From positions 107,420 through 171,419 of the forward strand of contig JBBCJX010000011.1 in the NCBI GenBank assembly GCA_037189985.1: DNA of 64,000 nt. Reading direction: 5' to 3'. Shown here in pieces: positions 26,358 to 34,708 of the stretch. The notes beneath the pieces are model-generated. The model made no database searches and was not told the DNA's origin. It saw nothing but the letters and a program-made list of their open reading frames with translations. The position numbers and the translations under genes were made by a program. Positions within the stretch are counted from its first letter, which is position 1. Every line of letters starts with the position of its first letter. The stretch is from UBA2031 sp037189985 (GTDB lineage Bacteria > Pseudomonadota > Gammaproteobacteria > Pseudomonadales > Moraxellaceae).

Positions 26358-27728
26358 TCAGGCCGCCACTGCCGTGGCGGGGAAGGCGGCCAGGGCGGCG
26401 GTATCCAGCTTCTGGCGGTCCACCTTGAGATAGGCCACCTTCTCTTCCACCAGCACCACCACGTCCTCCACGCCCGGCAGGGCGCGCAGGCGCTCGGCCA
26501 TCGCCGGGGCTTCTTCCGCCGTGAGCTTTTCGAAGCTGAGCATGAGGCTGTTGAGGAAAGGCGGCGGCGCCATGCGCGAGGCCACGGCCAGCCAGACAAT
26601 GGCCAGCAGGCCGAGGGTGGCAAAGAGGAAGCCGTAGCCGAAATGGCCGTTCAGCATGGCGCCCAGCGGACTGCCGATGAAGGCGCCCAGGAACTGGCTG
26701 GTGGCGTAGACGCCCATGGCCGTGCCCTTGCTGCCGGCCGGGCAGAGCTTGCTCACCAGAGAGGGCAAGAGCGCCTCCAGCAGGTTGAAGCCGATGAAGA
26801 AAAGCGCGAGTCCGGCAACGATCATGGCCAGCGAGCCGTGCCAGAGCGAGAGCCAGCCCATGCCCAACACCAGCACGGCGATGGCGGCAACAAACACGCC
26901 CTTCATGCGCCGCTTTTTCTCGGCCAGGATGATGGCCGGCACGATGGTCATGAAAGAGAGCATGAGCACCAGCAGATAGACCCAGCCATGCTGCGCCAGC
27001 GCCAGCCCGCCGTTGTTCTGCAGGAGTACGGGCAGCGTCATGAAGAAGGCGGCCATGAGCAGGTGCAGGATGAAGATGCCGAAATTGAGGCGCATCAGCT
27101 CCGGTTGCAGCATCACGTCACGCAGTTGCTGCCGGTAGGTGGAAGGCGTCTGGCGCACGGCCACCACCGGGTCCGGCACCAGCCAGTAGCAGACCGCCAT
27201 GCCGGCCAGCCCCATGAGGCTGGTGGTCCAGAACAGGCCCGAGAGCCCCAGGTGTCCGGCCAGGAAGGGACCGCAGACGAAGGCCAGGCCAAAGGAAAGC
27301 CCGATGCTCATGCCGATGGCCGCCATGGCCTTGGTGCGCTGCTCGATGCGGGTGAGGTCGGCCAGCAGCGCCATCACCACGCCAGAAATGGCACCGGCGC
27401 CCTGGATGGCTCGGCCTATTATGACGCCCCATATCTCCGTGGAAAGCGCGGCAATGGCGCCGCCCACGGCAAACATGAGCATACCGGCCAGCACCAGCTT
27501 CTTGCGGCCCACCCGGTCGGAAAGCTGGGACAGCGGAATCTGCAGGAGTGCCTGGGCCAGCGCATAAATGCCCACTGCCAGCCCGATCAGGAAAGGCGTG
27601 GCACCGCCCAGTTCGCGGCCGTAAATGGCGAACACCGGCATGACCATGAACAGGCCGATCATGCGCAGCGAGAACAGGCTGGCGAGCGTGGCTACGGCGC
27701 GGCGTTCACCGGCGGTCATGGCATTCAT
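26358..27728 (-). CDS. YajR-like MFS transporter with C-terminal ferredoxin-like domain
   Basis: A 456-residue protein: 12 membrane helices, then a cytoplasmic domain of about 60 residues (FEKLTAEEAPAMAERL, VEDVVVLVEEKVAYLKVD). This matches the small ferredoxin-like (YAM) domain known from E. coli YajR. The motif-A loop reads LSDRVGRKKLV. The ATG at 27728 or the one three codons later can start; no strong ribosome site is visible, and the longer upstream frame lacks transporter character. The substrate is unknown. It is divergent from uvrA and lies 154 bp upstream of ssb on the same strand. Confidence 0.87.
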   Translation of the reverse strand: MNAMTAGERRAVATLASLFSLRMIGLFMVMPVFAIYGRELGGATPFLIGLAVGIYALAQALLQIPLSQLSDRVGRKKLVLAGMLMFAVGGAIAALSTEIWGVIIGRAIQGAGAISGVVMALLADLTRIEQRTKAMAAIGMSIGLSFGLAFVCGPFLAGHLGLSGLFWTTSLMGLAGMAVCYWLVPDPVVAVRQTPSTYRQQLRDVMLQPELMRLNFGIFILHLLMAAFFMTLPVLLQNNGGLALAQHGWVYLLVLMLSFMTIVPAIILAEKKRRMKGVFVAAIAVLVLGMGWLSLWHGSLAMIVAGLALFFIGFNLLEALLPSLVSKLCPAGSKGTAMGVYATSQFLGAFIGSPLGAMLNGHFGYGFLFATLGLLAIVWLAVASRMAPPPFLNSLMLSFEKLTAEEAPAMAERLRALPGVEDVVVLVEEKVAYLKVDRQKLDTAALAAFPATAVAA

Positions 27729-28006
27729 CGGCAAGGTCTGGCTAAGGCACCGTGACAAAACCCGCCCGGGATGCGTCACGGGCAGGTTCAGGGCCGCGGA
27801 TTGTAGCAGCAGAGCACAGGGAACAAGAGCCCGGTGCAGCCGGCAGACGTGAACTCTCTGCGTCCTTGTGGTCACAGCCATGCAACACTGCTGACACGCT
27901 CTGCCCATGCGGCGCCTCCCGGCATTCCGTATACTCGCCGGTTCGCTTTCTGCCCGGCTGCCGCCTCTCCTTTTTTACCCGCGGCGGCCCGCACTCCGAG
28001 GTTTGC

Positions 28007-30835
28007 ATGGACAAGATCACCATCCGCGGCGCCCGTACCCACAACCTCAAGAACGTTGACCTCGACCTGCCTCGCGACAAGTTCGTCGTGATCACCGGCC
28101 TCTCCGGCTCCGGCAAGTCCTCGCTGGCCTTCGACACGCTGTATGCCGAAGGCCAGCGCCGCTACGTGGAGTCTCTCTCCGCCTACGCCCGCCAGTTCCT
28201 CTCGCTGATGGAAAAGCCGGACGTGGACCATATCGAAGGTCTCTCGCCCGCGATTTCCATCGAGCAGAAATCCACCTCGCACAATCCACGCTCCACCGTC
28301 GGCACCATCACGGAAATCTACGACTACCTGCGCCTGCTCTATGCCCGCGCCGGCATTCCGCGCTGCCCTGATCACGATGTGGCACTGGAAGCACAGACCG
28401 TCTCGCAGATGGTGGATCAGGTACTGGCCCTGCCCGAGGGCACGGCCCTCATGCTGCTTGCGCCCATCATCCAGGAGCGCAAGGGCGAGCACCTGCATGT
28501 GTTCGAGCAGCTCAAGGCTGACGGCTTCGTGCGTGCCCGCATCGACGGCATCGTGGTCGATCTCGACGAAGCGCCCGCACTGGACAAGCTCAAGAAGCAC
28601 ACGATTGAAGTCGTGGTCGACCGCATCAAGGTGCGCCCGGACATTGCCCTGCGCCTTTCCGAATCGTTCGAGACAGCACTGCGCCATGCCAACGGCATCG
28701 CCCTCGTCGCCTTCATGGACGATGCCAAGAAACCCGACCAGATTTTCTCGGCGCGCTACGCCTGCCCGCACTGCGGCTACTCCCTCTCGGAGCTGGAGCC
28801 ACGCCTTTTTTCCTTCAATAACCCAGCCGGTGCCTGCCCGACCTGCGACGGCCTCGGCGTGAAGCAATACTTCGATCCTGACCGTGTCATCACCGACAAG
28901 GACCTGTCCCTTTCCGAAGGCGCCATCCGCGGCTGGGACAAGCGCAACATCTATTACTTCGGCATGCTGGAGGCGCTGTCCGCCCACTACGGCTTCGACG
29001 TCGACACGCCCTGGAAGAAGCTCGGCAAGAAAGTGCAGAACGCCATCCTCAACGGCTCCGGCAAGGAAGAAATCGCCTTCCATTACTACAACGACCGCGG
29101 CCGCAAAGTGGTGCGCGAGCACACCTTCGAAGGCGTGCTGCCCAACATGGAGCGACGCTACCGCGACACCGACTCGCAAAATGTGCGCGAAGACCTGGCG
29201 CAGTACCTGAACCACACCACCTGCAGCGACTGCGAAGGCTCCCGCCTCAAGCGCGAAGCACGCAATGTCTTCATCGAAGACAAGGCCCTGCCCGATGTGG
29301 TGAGGCTGCCCATCCAGCGCTCCTGTGATTATTTCGGCGCGCTCAAGCTGCCAGGCAAGCGTGGCGAGATCGCCGACAAGATTCTTAAAGAAATCCGCGA
29401 GCGCTTGCAGTTCCTCGTCAACGTCGGCCTGGACTATCTGTCGCTGGACCGCTCCGCCGAAACGCTGTCGGGCGGCGAAGCACAACGCATCCGCCTCGCC
29501 TCACAGATCGGCGCCGGTCTTGTGGGCGTGATGTATGTGCTGGACGAACCCAGCATCGGCCTGCACCAGCGCGACAACGAACGCCTGCTAGCCACGCTGG
29601 TACGCCTGCGCGATCTCGGCAACACCGTGCTGGTGGTTGAGCATGACGAAGATGCCATACGCGCCGCCGACTATGTTGTGGACATCGGCCCCGGCGCCGG
29701 CGTGCATGGCGGGCGCATCGTCGCGCGGGGCAGCTTCGAGGACATCATCAACAATGAGGACTCACTGACCGGTGATTACCTTTCCGGCCGCAAGCAGATT
29801 GCCATTCCGGCCAAACGCACGCCGGTCGACCGCAAGAAACTGCTGACGCTGAAAGGCGCCAACGGCAACAACCTCAAGAACGTCACCGCAGAATTTCCGC
29901 TGGGCCTCATGACCTGTGTGACGGGCGTTTCCGGCTCGGGAAAATCCACGCTCATCAATGCCACGCTCTATCCGATTGCCGCCAAGGCCCTGAACGGCGC
30001 CACCGTCATTGAAGAATCCGAATACGACAGCATTGACGGCATGGAACAGCTCGACAAGGTGGTCGACATCGACCAGAGCCCCATCGGGCGCACGCCACGC
30101 TCCAATCCCGCCACCTACACCGGCATCTTCACGCCCATACGCGAGCTCTTCTCGGGCACGCAGGAAGCGCGCTCACGCGGCTACGGCCCCGGTCGTTTCT
30201 CTTTCAACGTGAAGGGTGGCCGCTGCGAAGCCTGCCAGGGCGATGGCGTAATCAAGGTGGAAATGCATTTCCTGCCCGACATCTACGTGCCTTGCGATGT
30301 CTGCAAGGGCAAGCGCTACAACCGCGAAACGCTGGAAGTGAAATACAAGGGCAAGAACATCACCGAAGTGCTGGAAATGACGGTGGAAGATGCACGCGCC
30401 TTCTTCGACGCCATTCCCGCCCTTGCGCGCAAACTGCAGACACTGGTGGATGTCGGCCTTTCCTACATCACACTGGGACAGGCCGCGACCACGCTCTCCG
30501 GTGGCGAGGCGCAACGCGTAAAGCTGGCGCGTGAACTCTCCAAGCGCGACACAGGGCAAACGCTCTACATCCTAGACGAACCAACAACGGGCCTGCACTT
30601 CCACGACATACAGCAACTGCTCGTGGTCCTGCACCGCCTGCGCGACCACGGCAACACCATCGTTGTGATCGAGCACAATCTCGACGTGGTGAAAACCGCT
30701 GACTGGGTGATAGACATGGGCCCGGAAGGCGGTGACGGCGGCGGGCAGGTGATTGCCACCGGCACGCCGGAAGACATAGCGAAAAACAAGGCCTCACATA
30801 CCGGGCGTTTCCTCAAGCCCCTGCTCAAGGCTTGA
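28007..30835 (+). CDS. uvrA: Excinuclease ABC subunit A
   Basis: A 942-residue ATPase that finds bulky lesions in nucleotide excision repair and loads UvrB. It has two ABC modules with Walker A at GLSGSGKS (31-38) and GVSGSGKS (640-647), and signatures LSGGEAQR near 487 and 830. Zinc-finger cysteines are seen in CPHCGYS...CPTCDG and CEACQGDG...CDVCKGKRY. Length matches the family. The ATG at 28007 gives the standard MDKITIRGARTHNL start. A 278-bp region separates it from the divergent MFS gene; I found no clear LexA box (CTGT-N8-ACAG) there. Confidence 0.97.
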   Translation: MDKITIRGARTHNLKNVDLDLPRDKFVVITGLSGSGKSSLAFDTLYAEGQRRYVESLSAYARQFLSLMEKPDVDHIEGLSPAISIEQKSTSHNPRSTVGTITEIYDYLRLLYARAGIPRCPDHDVALEAQTVSQMVDQVLALPEGTALMLLAPIIQERKGEHLHVFEQLKADGFVRARIDGIVVDLDEAPALDKLKKHTIEVVVDRIKVRPDIALRLSESFETALRHANGIALVAFMDDAKKPDQIFSARYACPHCGYSLSELEPRLFSFNNPAGACPTCDGLGVKQYFDPDRVITDKDLSLSEGAIRGWDKRNIYYFGMLEALSAHYGFDVDTPWKKLGKKVQNAILNGSGKEEIAFHYYNDRGRKVVREHTFEGVLPNMERRYRDTDSQNVREDLAQYLNHTTCSDCEGSRLKREARNVFIEDKALPDVVRLPIQRSCDYFGALKLPGKRGEIADKILKEIRERLQFLVNVGLDYLSLDRSAETLSGGEAQRIRLASQIGAGLVGVMYVLDEPSIGLHQRDNERLLATLVRLRDLGNTVLVVEHDEDAIRAADYVVDIGPGAGVHGGRIVARGSFEDIINNEDSLTGDYLSGRKQIAIPAKRTPVDRKKLLTLKGANGNNLKNVTAEFPLGLMTCVTGVSGSGKSTLINATLYPIAAKALNGATVIEESEYDSIDGMEQLDKVVDIDQSPIGRTPRSNPATYTGIFTPIRELFSGTQEARSRGYGPGRFSFNVKGGRCEACQGDGVIKVEMHFLPDIYVPCDVCKGKRYNRETLEVKYKGKNITEVLEMTVEDARAFFDAIPALARKLQTLVDVGLSYITLGQAATTLSGGEAQRVKLARELSKRDTGQTLYILDEPTTGLHFHDIQQLLVVLHRLRDHGNTIVVIEHNLDVVKTADWVIDMGPEGGDGGGQVIATGTPEDIAKNKASHTGRFLKPLLKA

Positions 30836-30860
30836 TGCAACACCTCGCCGTGACAGGAAA

Positions 30861-30885
30861 CGCCCGGCCACCCCGTGGCCGGGCG
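30861..30885. repeat. GC hairpin without U-tract after uvrA
   Basis: CGCCCGGCCAC and GTGGCCGGGCG form a perfect 11-bp stem with a 3-nt loop, 25 bp past the uvrA stop and 29 bp before the next gene. It lacks a T-run, so it may act as an attenuator or mRNA-end stabiliser rather than a terminator. Confidence 0.5.
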
Positions 30886-30914
30886 ACCAATGCCACAGGG
30901 CAAGGAGTGCCTGT

Positions 30915-31505
30915 ATGAACTACCTGGCGCACCTGCACCTGGGTGGCCCGGCCCCCGCCGAACTGCTGGGCAGTCTCTACGGTGATTTCGTGAAAGGCCC
31001 GCTGCGGGGCGACTATCCGGCAGACATTGAAGCGGCGATACGTCTGCACCGGCATATCGACAGTTTCACCAACCACCACCCGGCCGTGGTGGCCGCACGG
31101 CAGCGATTCCCGGCAGCACGGCGCCGTTATGCCGGCATCCTCCTGGACATATTTTTCGATCACTGCCTCGCCCGGCACTGGCCACGGTTTTCGCCGCAAA
31201 CCCTGACGGATTTCACGCGCCATGTTTATGCGGTGCTGCAGGAAACTCCGGCATTGCCGGGACAACTGGCCCGCATTGCGCCCCTCATGGCAGAACAGGA
31301 CTGGCTCGGGAGCTATACAGATTTTGGTGTGTTGACGCAGGTGATCCAGGGCATGCAGCGCCGCTTGTCACGCCCGGAAGGGCTGGCCGGCGCCATGACG
31401 GAACTGGAGCAGTTGTATCCAGCACTGGAACAGGATTTCCTGAACTTCTACCCCGATGTCATGACCTTTGCCGCCCATACACGGCAACGCACACCTGCAC
31501 CCTGA
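30915..31505 (+). CDS. acpH: ACP phosphodiesterase (DUF479)
   Basis: A 196-residue cytosolic enzyme that removes the 4-phosphopantetheine group from acyl carrier protein. Family hallmarks are MNYLAHLHL at the start, LGSLYGDFVKGPL, the metal-binding HRHIDSFTNHHP and the DIFFDHCLARHW segment, with His/Asp residues of an HD-like site. Length matches AcpH. The start has AAGGAG nearby. It follows uvrA by 79 bp in the same direction. Confidence 0.9.
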   Translation: MNYLAHLHLGGPAPAELLGSLYGDFVKGPLRGDYPADIEAAIRLHRHIDSFTNHHPAVVAARQRFPAARRRYAGILLDIFFDHCLARHWPRFSPQTLTDFTRHVYAVLQETPALPGQLARIAPLMAEQDWLGSYTDFGVLTQVIQGMQRRLSRPEGLAGAMTELEQLYPALEQDFLNFYPDVMTFAAHTRQRTPAP

Positions 31506-31625
31506 CGACACATCGCCTGTACGGCGGCTTACATCCGCATACGTCCCCACAACAGAGGGGAAACTGAAGCCGCAGCGCAAGTACGGGACTCTTGTGCCCT
31601 CAAACAGCCACAAGGAGGCGCTGTC

Positions 31626-31913
31626 ATGTCGTTGACCCGCAAACTTTCTCTCGCCACGCTTGTTCTCGTTCTGGGTGGTGGTCTTGCCGCCTGCGACAAG
31701 AAAGAACCGACACCCGCTGAAAGCCTGGGTGAAGATGTCGGCGCTGCCCAGCAGCGTATCGAACAAGGCTGGGACGACACCAAGAAATCCACTAATGACG
31801 TACTCAACAACGCTTCCGACCAACTGGATGCGACCGGGAACCGCATCGAGGCCGAAGCCCGTGAAGCGCAGTCGGATTTCAAGCGAGGCCAGGAAGCAGG
31901 CAAGCAGCAGTAA
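31626..31913 (+). CDS. Small lipoprotein, helical, unknown function
   Basis: A 95-residue protein with a type II signal peptide and lipobox LAAC (Cys at residue 23). The rest is charged and helical (EDVGAAQQRIEQGWDDTKKS, AEAREAQSDFKRGQEAG), like small envelope-stress or coiled-coil lipoproteins. No D+2 aspartate rule problem is avoided: position +2 is Asp, which in E. coli would signal retention in the inner membrane. It has AAGGAGG upstream and its own terminator, so it is a single-gene unit. Confidence 0.75.
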   Translation: MSLTRKLSLATLVLVLGGGLAACDKKEPTPAESLGEDVGAAQQRIEQGWDDTKKSTNDVLNNASDQLDATGNRIEAEAREAQSDFKRGQEAGKQQ

Positions 31914-31928
31914 GCCTTGCCACTTCCC

Positions 31929-31963
31929 CATGAAAAAGCCGGGCAATGCCCGGCTTTTTCATG
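31929..31963. terminator. Terminator of the small lipoprotein gene
   Basis: GAAAAAGCCGGGC (31932-31944) pairs with GCCCGGCTTTTTC (31948-31960), loop AAT, with the symmetry extending to CATG on each side. Confidence 0.9.
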
Positions 31964-32108
31964 GGTCACACATTCATCAACACGCGTGTCATGTACAGAA
32001 CACTTCCTGATCATGCCACTCCGCATTGGCGGCTGATGCAATAAAGCCTGCTGCAAGGCCTGCACATGCGTGACAGAATTCCGTCTCGCTCATCACCACG
32101 CCCTGCCC

Positions 32109-32900
32109 ATGGAAATCATCCGCTCTCGCCAGAATGCACTGGTCCGGCAATTGATAAAGCTGGCGGAAAACCGTCGCGAGCGCATCAAGCAGCGGCAAAC
32201 CTTGCTGATCGGTACACATCTGGTGGAAGCCGCGCTGGATGCCGCATGGCCGCTGGAAAAACTCATCGTCTGTGAAGGCGAGGAAGACCGACCCGAAATC
32301 GCGCAGTTGCTGTCGCGTCGCGCCGTGCCCGCCCTGCTGCTGGACAAGGCGCTGTTTGCCGAGGTGGAGCAAAGCCCCAGCACCAGCGGCCTCATCGCCC
32401 TGACCGGCCTGCCCGGTACTCCTGCGCCACAACGCCAGGGCTTCTGCCTGCTGCTGGAGGGAGTGCAGGACCCGGGCAATGTCGGCTCTATCCTGCGCAC
32501 GGCCGCCGCTGCCGGGGTGGATCAGGTCTGGCTGGCCAGCGGCTGTGCCGATGCCTGGTCTCCCAAGGTGCTGCGTGCCGGCATGGGCGCCCATTTCCGC
32601 GTCCCGGTGCTGGAGCGCATCCTCCCGGAGGCTGTGCTGGCCGACTTCACGGGAGACATCGCCGTCACCACGCTGGACGATGCCACCTCCCTTTACCAAG
32701 CCGACCTCAGGGGCAGCCTTGTACTGGTGCTGGGCAGCGAAGGCGCCGGTGTCAGCCCCGTGCTGGCCAGCCTGGCCACGAAGCGCCTGCGCATTCCCAT
32801 GCAGCCGGGAATGGAGTCGCTGAACGTGGCCGCCGCTGCTGCCATCTGCCTTTTCGAGCGGGTCAGGCAAACCGGCATGGATTCACCGTTCGGCACCTAG
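32109..32900 (+). CDS. SpoU/TrmH-family RNA 2-prime-O-methyltransferase
   Basis: A 263-residue enzyme of the SPOUT class. The N-terminal substrate-binding part (about 1-105) starts MEIIRSRQNALVRQLIKL. The catalytic knot has motif 1 EGVQDPGNVGSILRTA near 117-132, motif 2 VLVLGSEGAGVSP, and motif 3 SLNVAAAAAICLFE near the C-terminus. It uses S-adenosylmethionine to methylate rRNA or tRNA ribose; the target cannot be told. The ATG at 32109 matches relatives. The stop codon is directly followed by the Fur box of the first iron cassette. Confidence 0.88.
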   Translation: MEIIRSRQNALVRQLIKLAENRRERIKQRQTLLIGTHLVEAALDAAWPLEKLIVCEGEEDRPEIAQLLSRRAVPALLLDKALFAEVEQSPSTSGLIALTGLPGTPAPQRQGFCLLLEGVQDPGNVGSILRTAAAAGVDQVWLASGCADAWSPKVLRAGMGAHFRVPVLERILPEAVLADFTGDIAVTTLDDATSLYQADLRGSLVLVLGSEGAGVSPVLASLATKRLRIPMQPGMESLNVAAAAAICLFERVRQTGMDSPFGT

Positions 32901-32903
32901 TTA

Positions 32904-32932
32904 TTGATAATGATTCGCATTAACTGATTCGC
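32904..32932 (+). promoter_or_regulatory. Fur box and promoter of iron cassette 1
   Basis: GATAATGATTCGCATTAAC (32906-32924) matches the 19-bp Fur consensus GATAATGATAATCATTATC at 15 of 19 positions. A -35-like TTGATA (32904-32909) overlaps it and a weak -10 (ATTCGC) lies 17 bp further. It is 104 bp before the sigma-factor start. The same layout recurs at 40087. Confidence 0.8.
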
Positions 32933-33027
32933 CGTGTTAGCGTCTCGCCTTCTGCGGAACGCCATGGACCGGTAATCTCCCGCCTCGACACTCCCGGCGG
33001 GCTTCATCCACCCAGACGACCGACAGC

Positions 33028-33534
33028 ATGTCCGACGATCTCGACCAGCTTTTCCGGCATTACCATGGCGAACTTCGCGCCATGGCCTACAGCCGGCTGG
33101 GCGACCGTGAAGCCGCCGCCGACGTGGTGCAGGATGCCTTTGTCCGCTATGCCAGCCTGTCACGGGCGCAGCGGCTTGGCCATGTGGAGCATCCGCGCTT
33201 CTTCCTCTGGCGCATCGTGCGCAACCTCATCATAGACATGGGCCGGCAGCGCCGGCGGCGCGGCGAGCATCTCTCCCTCTCCGACATGAAGGAGGAACCG
33301 GAGGACAGCCTCGCCTCCCCCGAGCGCTTGCTGGAAGCACGTCAGCAATTGCAGCTACTGCGTGACGCCCTGAAGGCGCTGCCACCCAACTGCCGGAAGG
33401 CACTGCTGATGAATCGCCTGGACGGCCTCACCCATGCCGAGATCGCCGGAAAGCTGGGGGTATCGGCCAGCATGGTTTCCAAGTACATCATGCAGGCACT
33501 GAAGCACTGCGCCCGGCACATGGGCCTGGCCTGA
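33028..33534 (+). CDS. ECF sigma factor, FecI-like (cassette 1)
   Basis: A 168-residue sigma factor. Region 2 covers about 10-80 (LGDREAAADVVQDAFVRYA, with HPRFFLWRIVRNLIIDMGR as the -10 recognition helix). Region 4 covers about 105-160 (LPPNCRKALLMNRLDGLTHAEIAGKLGVS, by ends LPPN...LGVS). Iron-starvation sigma factors of this type are held by a FecR partner and freed when the receptor binds ligand, then transcribe the receptor operon. A Fur box lies just upstream. The next gene encodes its probable FecR. Confidence 0.92.
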   Translation: MSDDLDQLFRHYHGELRAMAYSRLGDREAAADVVQDAFVRYASLSRAQRLGHVEHPRFFLWRIVRNLIIDMGRQRRRRGEHLSLSDMKEEPEDSLASPERLLEARQQLQLLRDALKALPPNCRKALLMNRLDGLTHAEIAGKLGVSASMVSKYIMQALKHCARHMGLA

Positions 33535-33557
33535 ATCGCCCCGAAAAAGAGAACATC

Positions 33558-33588
33558 AAAAAAATCTGTCCGGATGGCTGTCGTCTTT
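33558..33588 (+). promoter_or_regulatory. Candidate ECF-sigma promoter before fecR-like gene 1
   Basis: An A-tract AAAAAAAT (33558-33565) followed by CTGTCCGGA and TCGT (33581-33584). The same A-tract/TCGT pair recurs before three other genes of the two cassettes. Spacing varies, so this is tentative. Confidence 0.35.
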
Positions 33589-33640
33589 CCCGAATCCGGC
33601 GTCTTTACCGTTAAGCGATTTTCCAGGCCATGCCCCTGTC

Positions 33641-34585
33641 ATGACGACCATGCCCGATCCCTGCCCCGAAAGCCTGAGCGATACTGCCCTGGAGTGGCTG
33701 GTCCGCCTTTACGCCGGTGATGCCAGCGAGGCCGACTGGCAAGCCTACGCCGTCTGGAAAACCGCCAACCCCGAACAGGCGGAAGCAGCGCGTCAGGCCG
33801 AGCAACTCTGGCGGCAACTAGGTGCCGCAGCCGACAAGCCCCTGTCCCGCCTGCCCGGTGCCGGCGCTCTCGCCGCGCTGGTTCTGGTGGCCGGTCTCAG
33901 CGGCCTGATCGCGGGCGGCGTCTTTGGCCCGCCAGCAGCACTGATCGCGGACTACAGCACCGGCACCGGCGAGCGCCAGACAGTGATGTTGCCGGACGGC
34001 TCCCGTCTGGAGCTGGATGCCGGTACACGCGTGGACGTCGACATGCAGCCCGGGCGGCGCCAGCTCACCCTCTACAGCGGCCAGTTGCACGTCCAGGTCA
34101 GCCCGGACCCGGGACGGCCTTTCGACGTGGAGGCGGCCGGTGGCCGTATCCGTGCCCTGGGAACCGCCTTCAACGTGCGCCACCGCGACAGCCATGTCGA
34201 AGTGGCAGTGACCGAGCATGCCGTGCGCGTGAGCACCGAAGCCGGCAGCCAGGCCGTATTGCAGGAAGGCCAACGCCTGCAATACGGCCAGCAGACCTTG
34301 GGCACGGCCAGCACGGCCGATCTCACCCAGGTCACAGCCTGGCAGCGCGGTTATCTCGTGTTCGATGACCAGCCCCTGGCCGAGGTGGTGCGCGAGATCG
34401 GCCATTACCGCCCGGGCCTGCTCTTCATCCGGGGAGATGCCCTGAAATCCCTGCGGGTGACGGGTGTCTTCCAGAGCCGTGATCCGGACGCCCTGCTGAC
34501 CGCCCTGGCCGACCTGCTGCCAGTCCGTATCCGCCAGTTCCCGGGACTGACCCTGATCGAAGCCCAGCCGGGCGACGGTGCCTGA
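33641..34585 (+). CDS. FecR-like anti-sigma regulator (cassette 1)
   Basis: A 314-residue inner-membrane signalling protein. The N-terminal cytosolic part has the DUF4880 segment (ALEWLVRLYAGDASEADWQAY, by ends ALEW...WQAY), followed by a membrane helix at about 75-95. The periplasmic FecR domain contains TGTGERQTVMLPDGSRLELDAGT near 107-130 (by ends) and VRALGTAFNVRH-like IRALGTAFNVRH. The C-terminal region (about 230-310) should bind the STN domain of the receptor. It is positioned between sigma factor and receptor, as in fecIRA. Confidence 0.92.
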   Translation: MTTMPDPCPESLSDTALEWLVRLYAGDASEADWQAYAVWKTANPEQAEAARQAEQLWRQLGAAADKPLSRLPGAGALAALVLVAGLSGLIAGGVFGPPAALIADYSTGTGERQTVMLPDGSRLELDAGTRVDVDMQPGRRQLTLYSGQLHVQVSPDPGRPFDVEAAGGRIRALGTAFNVRHRDSHVEVAVTEHAVRVSTEAGSQAVLQEGQRLQYGQQTLGTASTADLTQVTAWQRGYLVFDDQPLAEVVREIGHYRPGLLFIRGDALKSLRVTGVFQSRDPDALLTALADLLPVRIRQFPGLTLIEAQPGDGA

Positions 34586-34608
34586 GCCGGTCACCACACC
34601 ACGGCTGC

Positions 34609-34636
34609 GAAAAAATTGTTACCGCCACTGTCGTAA
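34609..34636 (+). promoter_or_regulatory. Candidate ECF-sigma promoter before receptor gene 1
   Basis: GAAAAAATT (34609-34617), then TCGTAA from 34631. It fits the A-tract/TCGT pattern shared by the cassettes and lies about 75 bp before the receptor start. Confidence 0.4.
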
Positions 34637-34662
34637 ATCCTTTTGCCGGCGTCTTCCTTGTC

Positions 34663-34681
34663 GATAGCGATTTTCATTCGC
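34663..34681 (+). promoter_or_regulatory. Weak Fur-box-like sequence before receptor gene 1
   Basis: GATAGCGATTTTCATTCGC matches the Fur consensus at 13 of 19 positions. It is weaker than the two boxes before the sigma genes. Confidence 0.3.
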
Positions 34682-34708
34682 ATTTGATAACCGCGCTGCG
34701 GGAAGACG

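Noticed and set aside
27752..28006. Upstream extension of the uvrA frame
   Set aside because: UvrA proteins start at MDKI; the extension is the intergenic region with the divergent MFS gene.
27729..28006. Possible LexA box TTGT...ACAG near 27800
   Set aside because: The half-sites are 11 bp apart instead of 8 and one is imperfect.
27872..29485. Long minus-strand frame inside uvrA
   Set aside because: High-G+C antisense frame over a certain uvrA; no ribosome site or domain.
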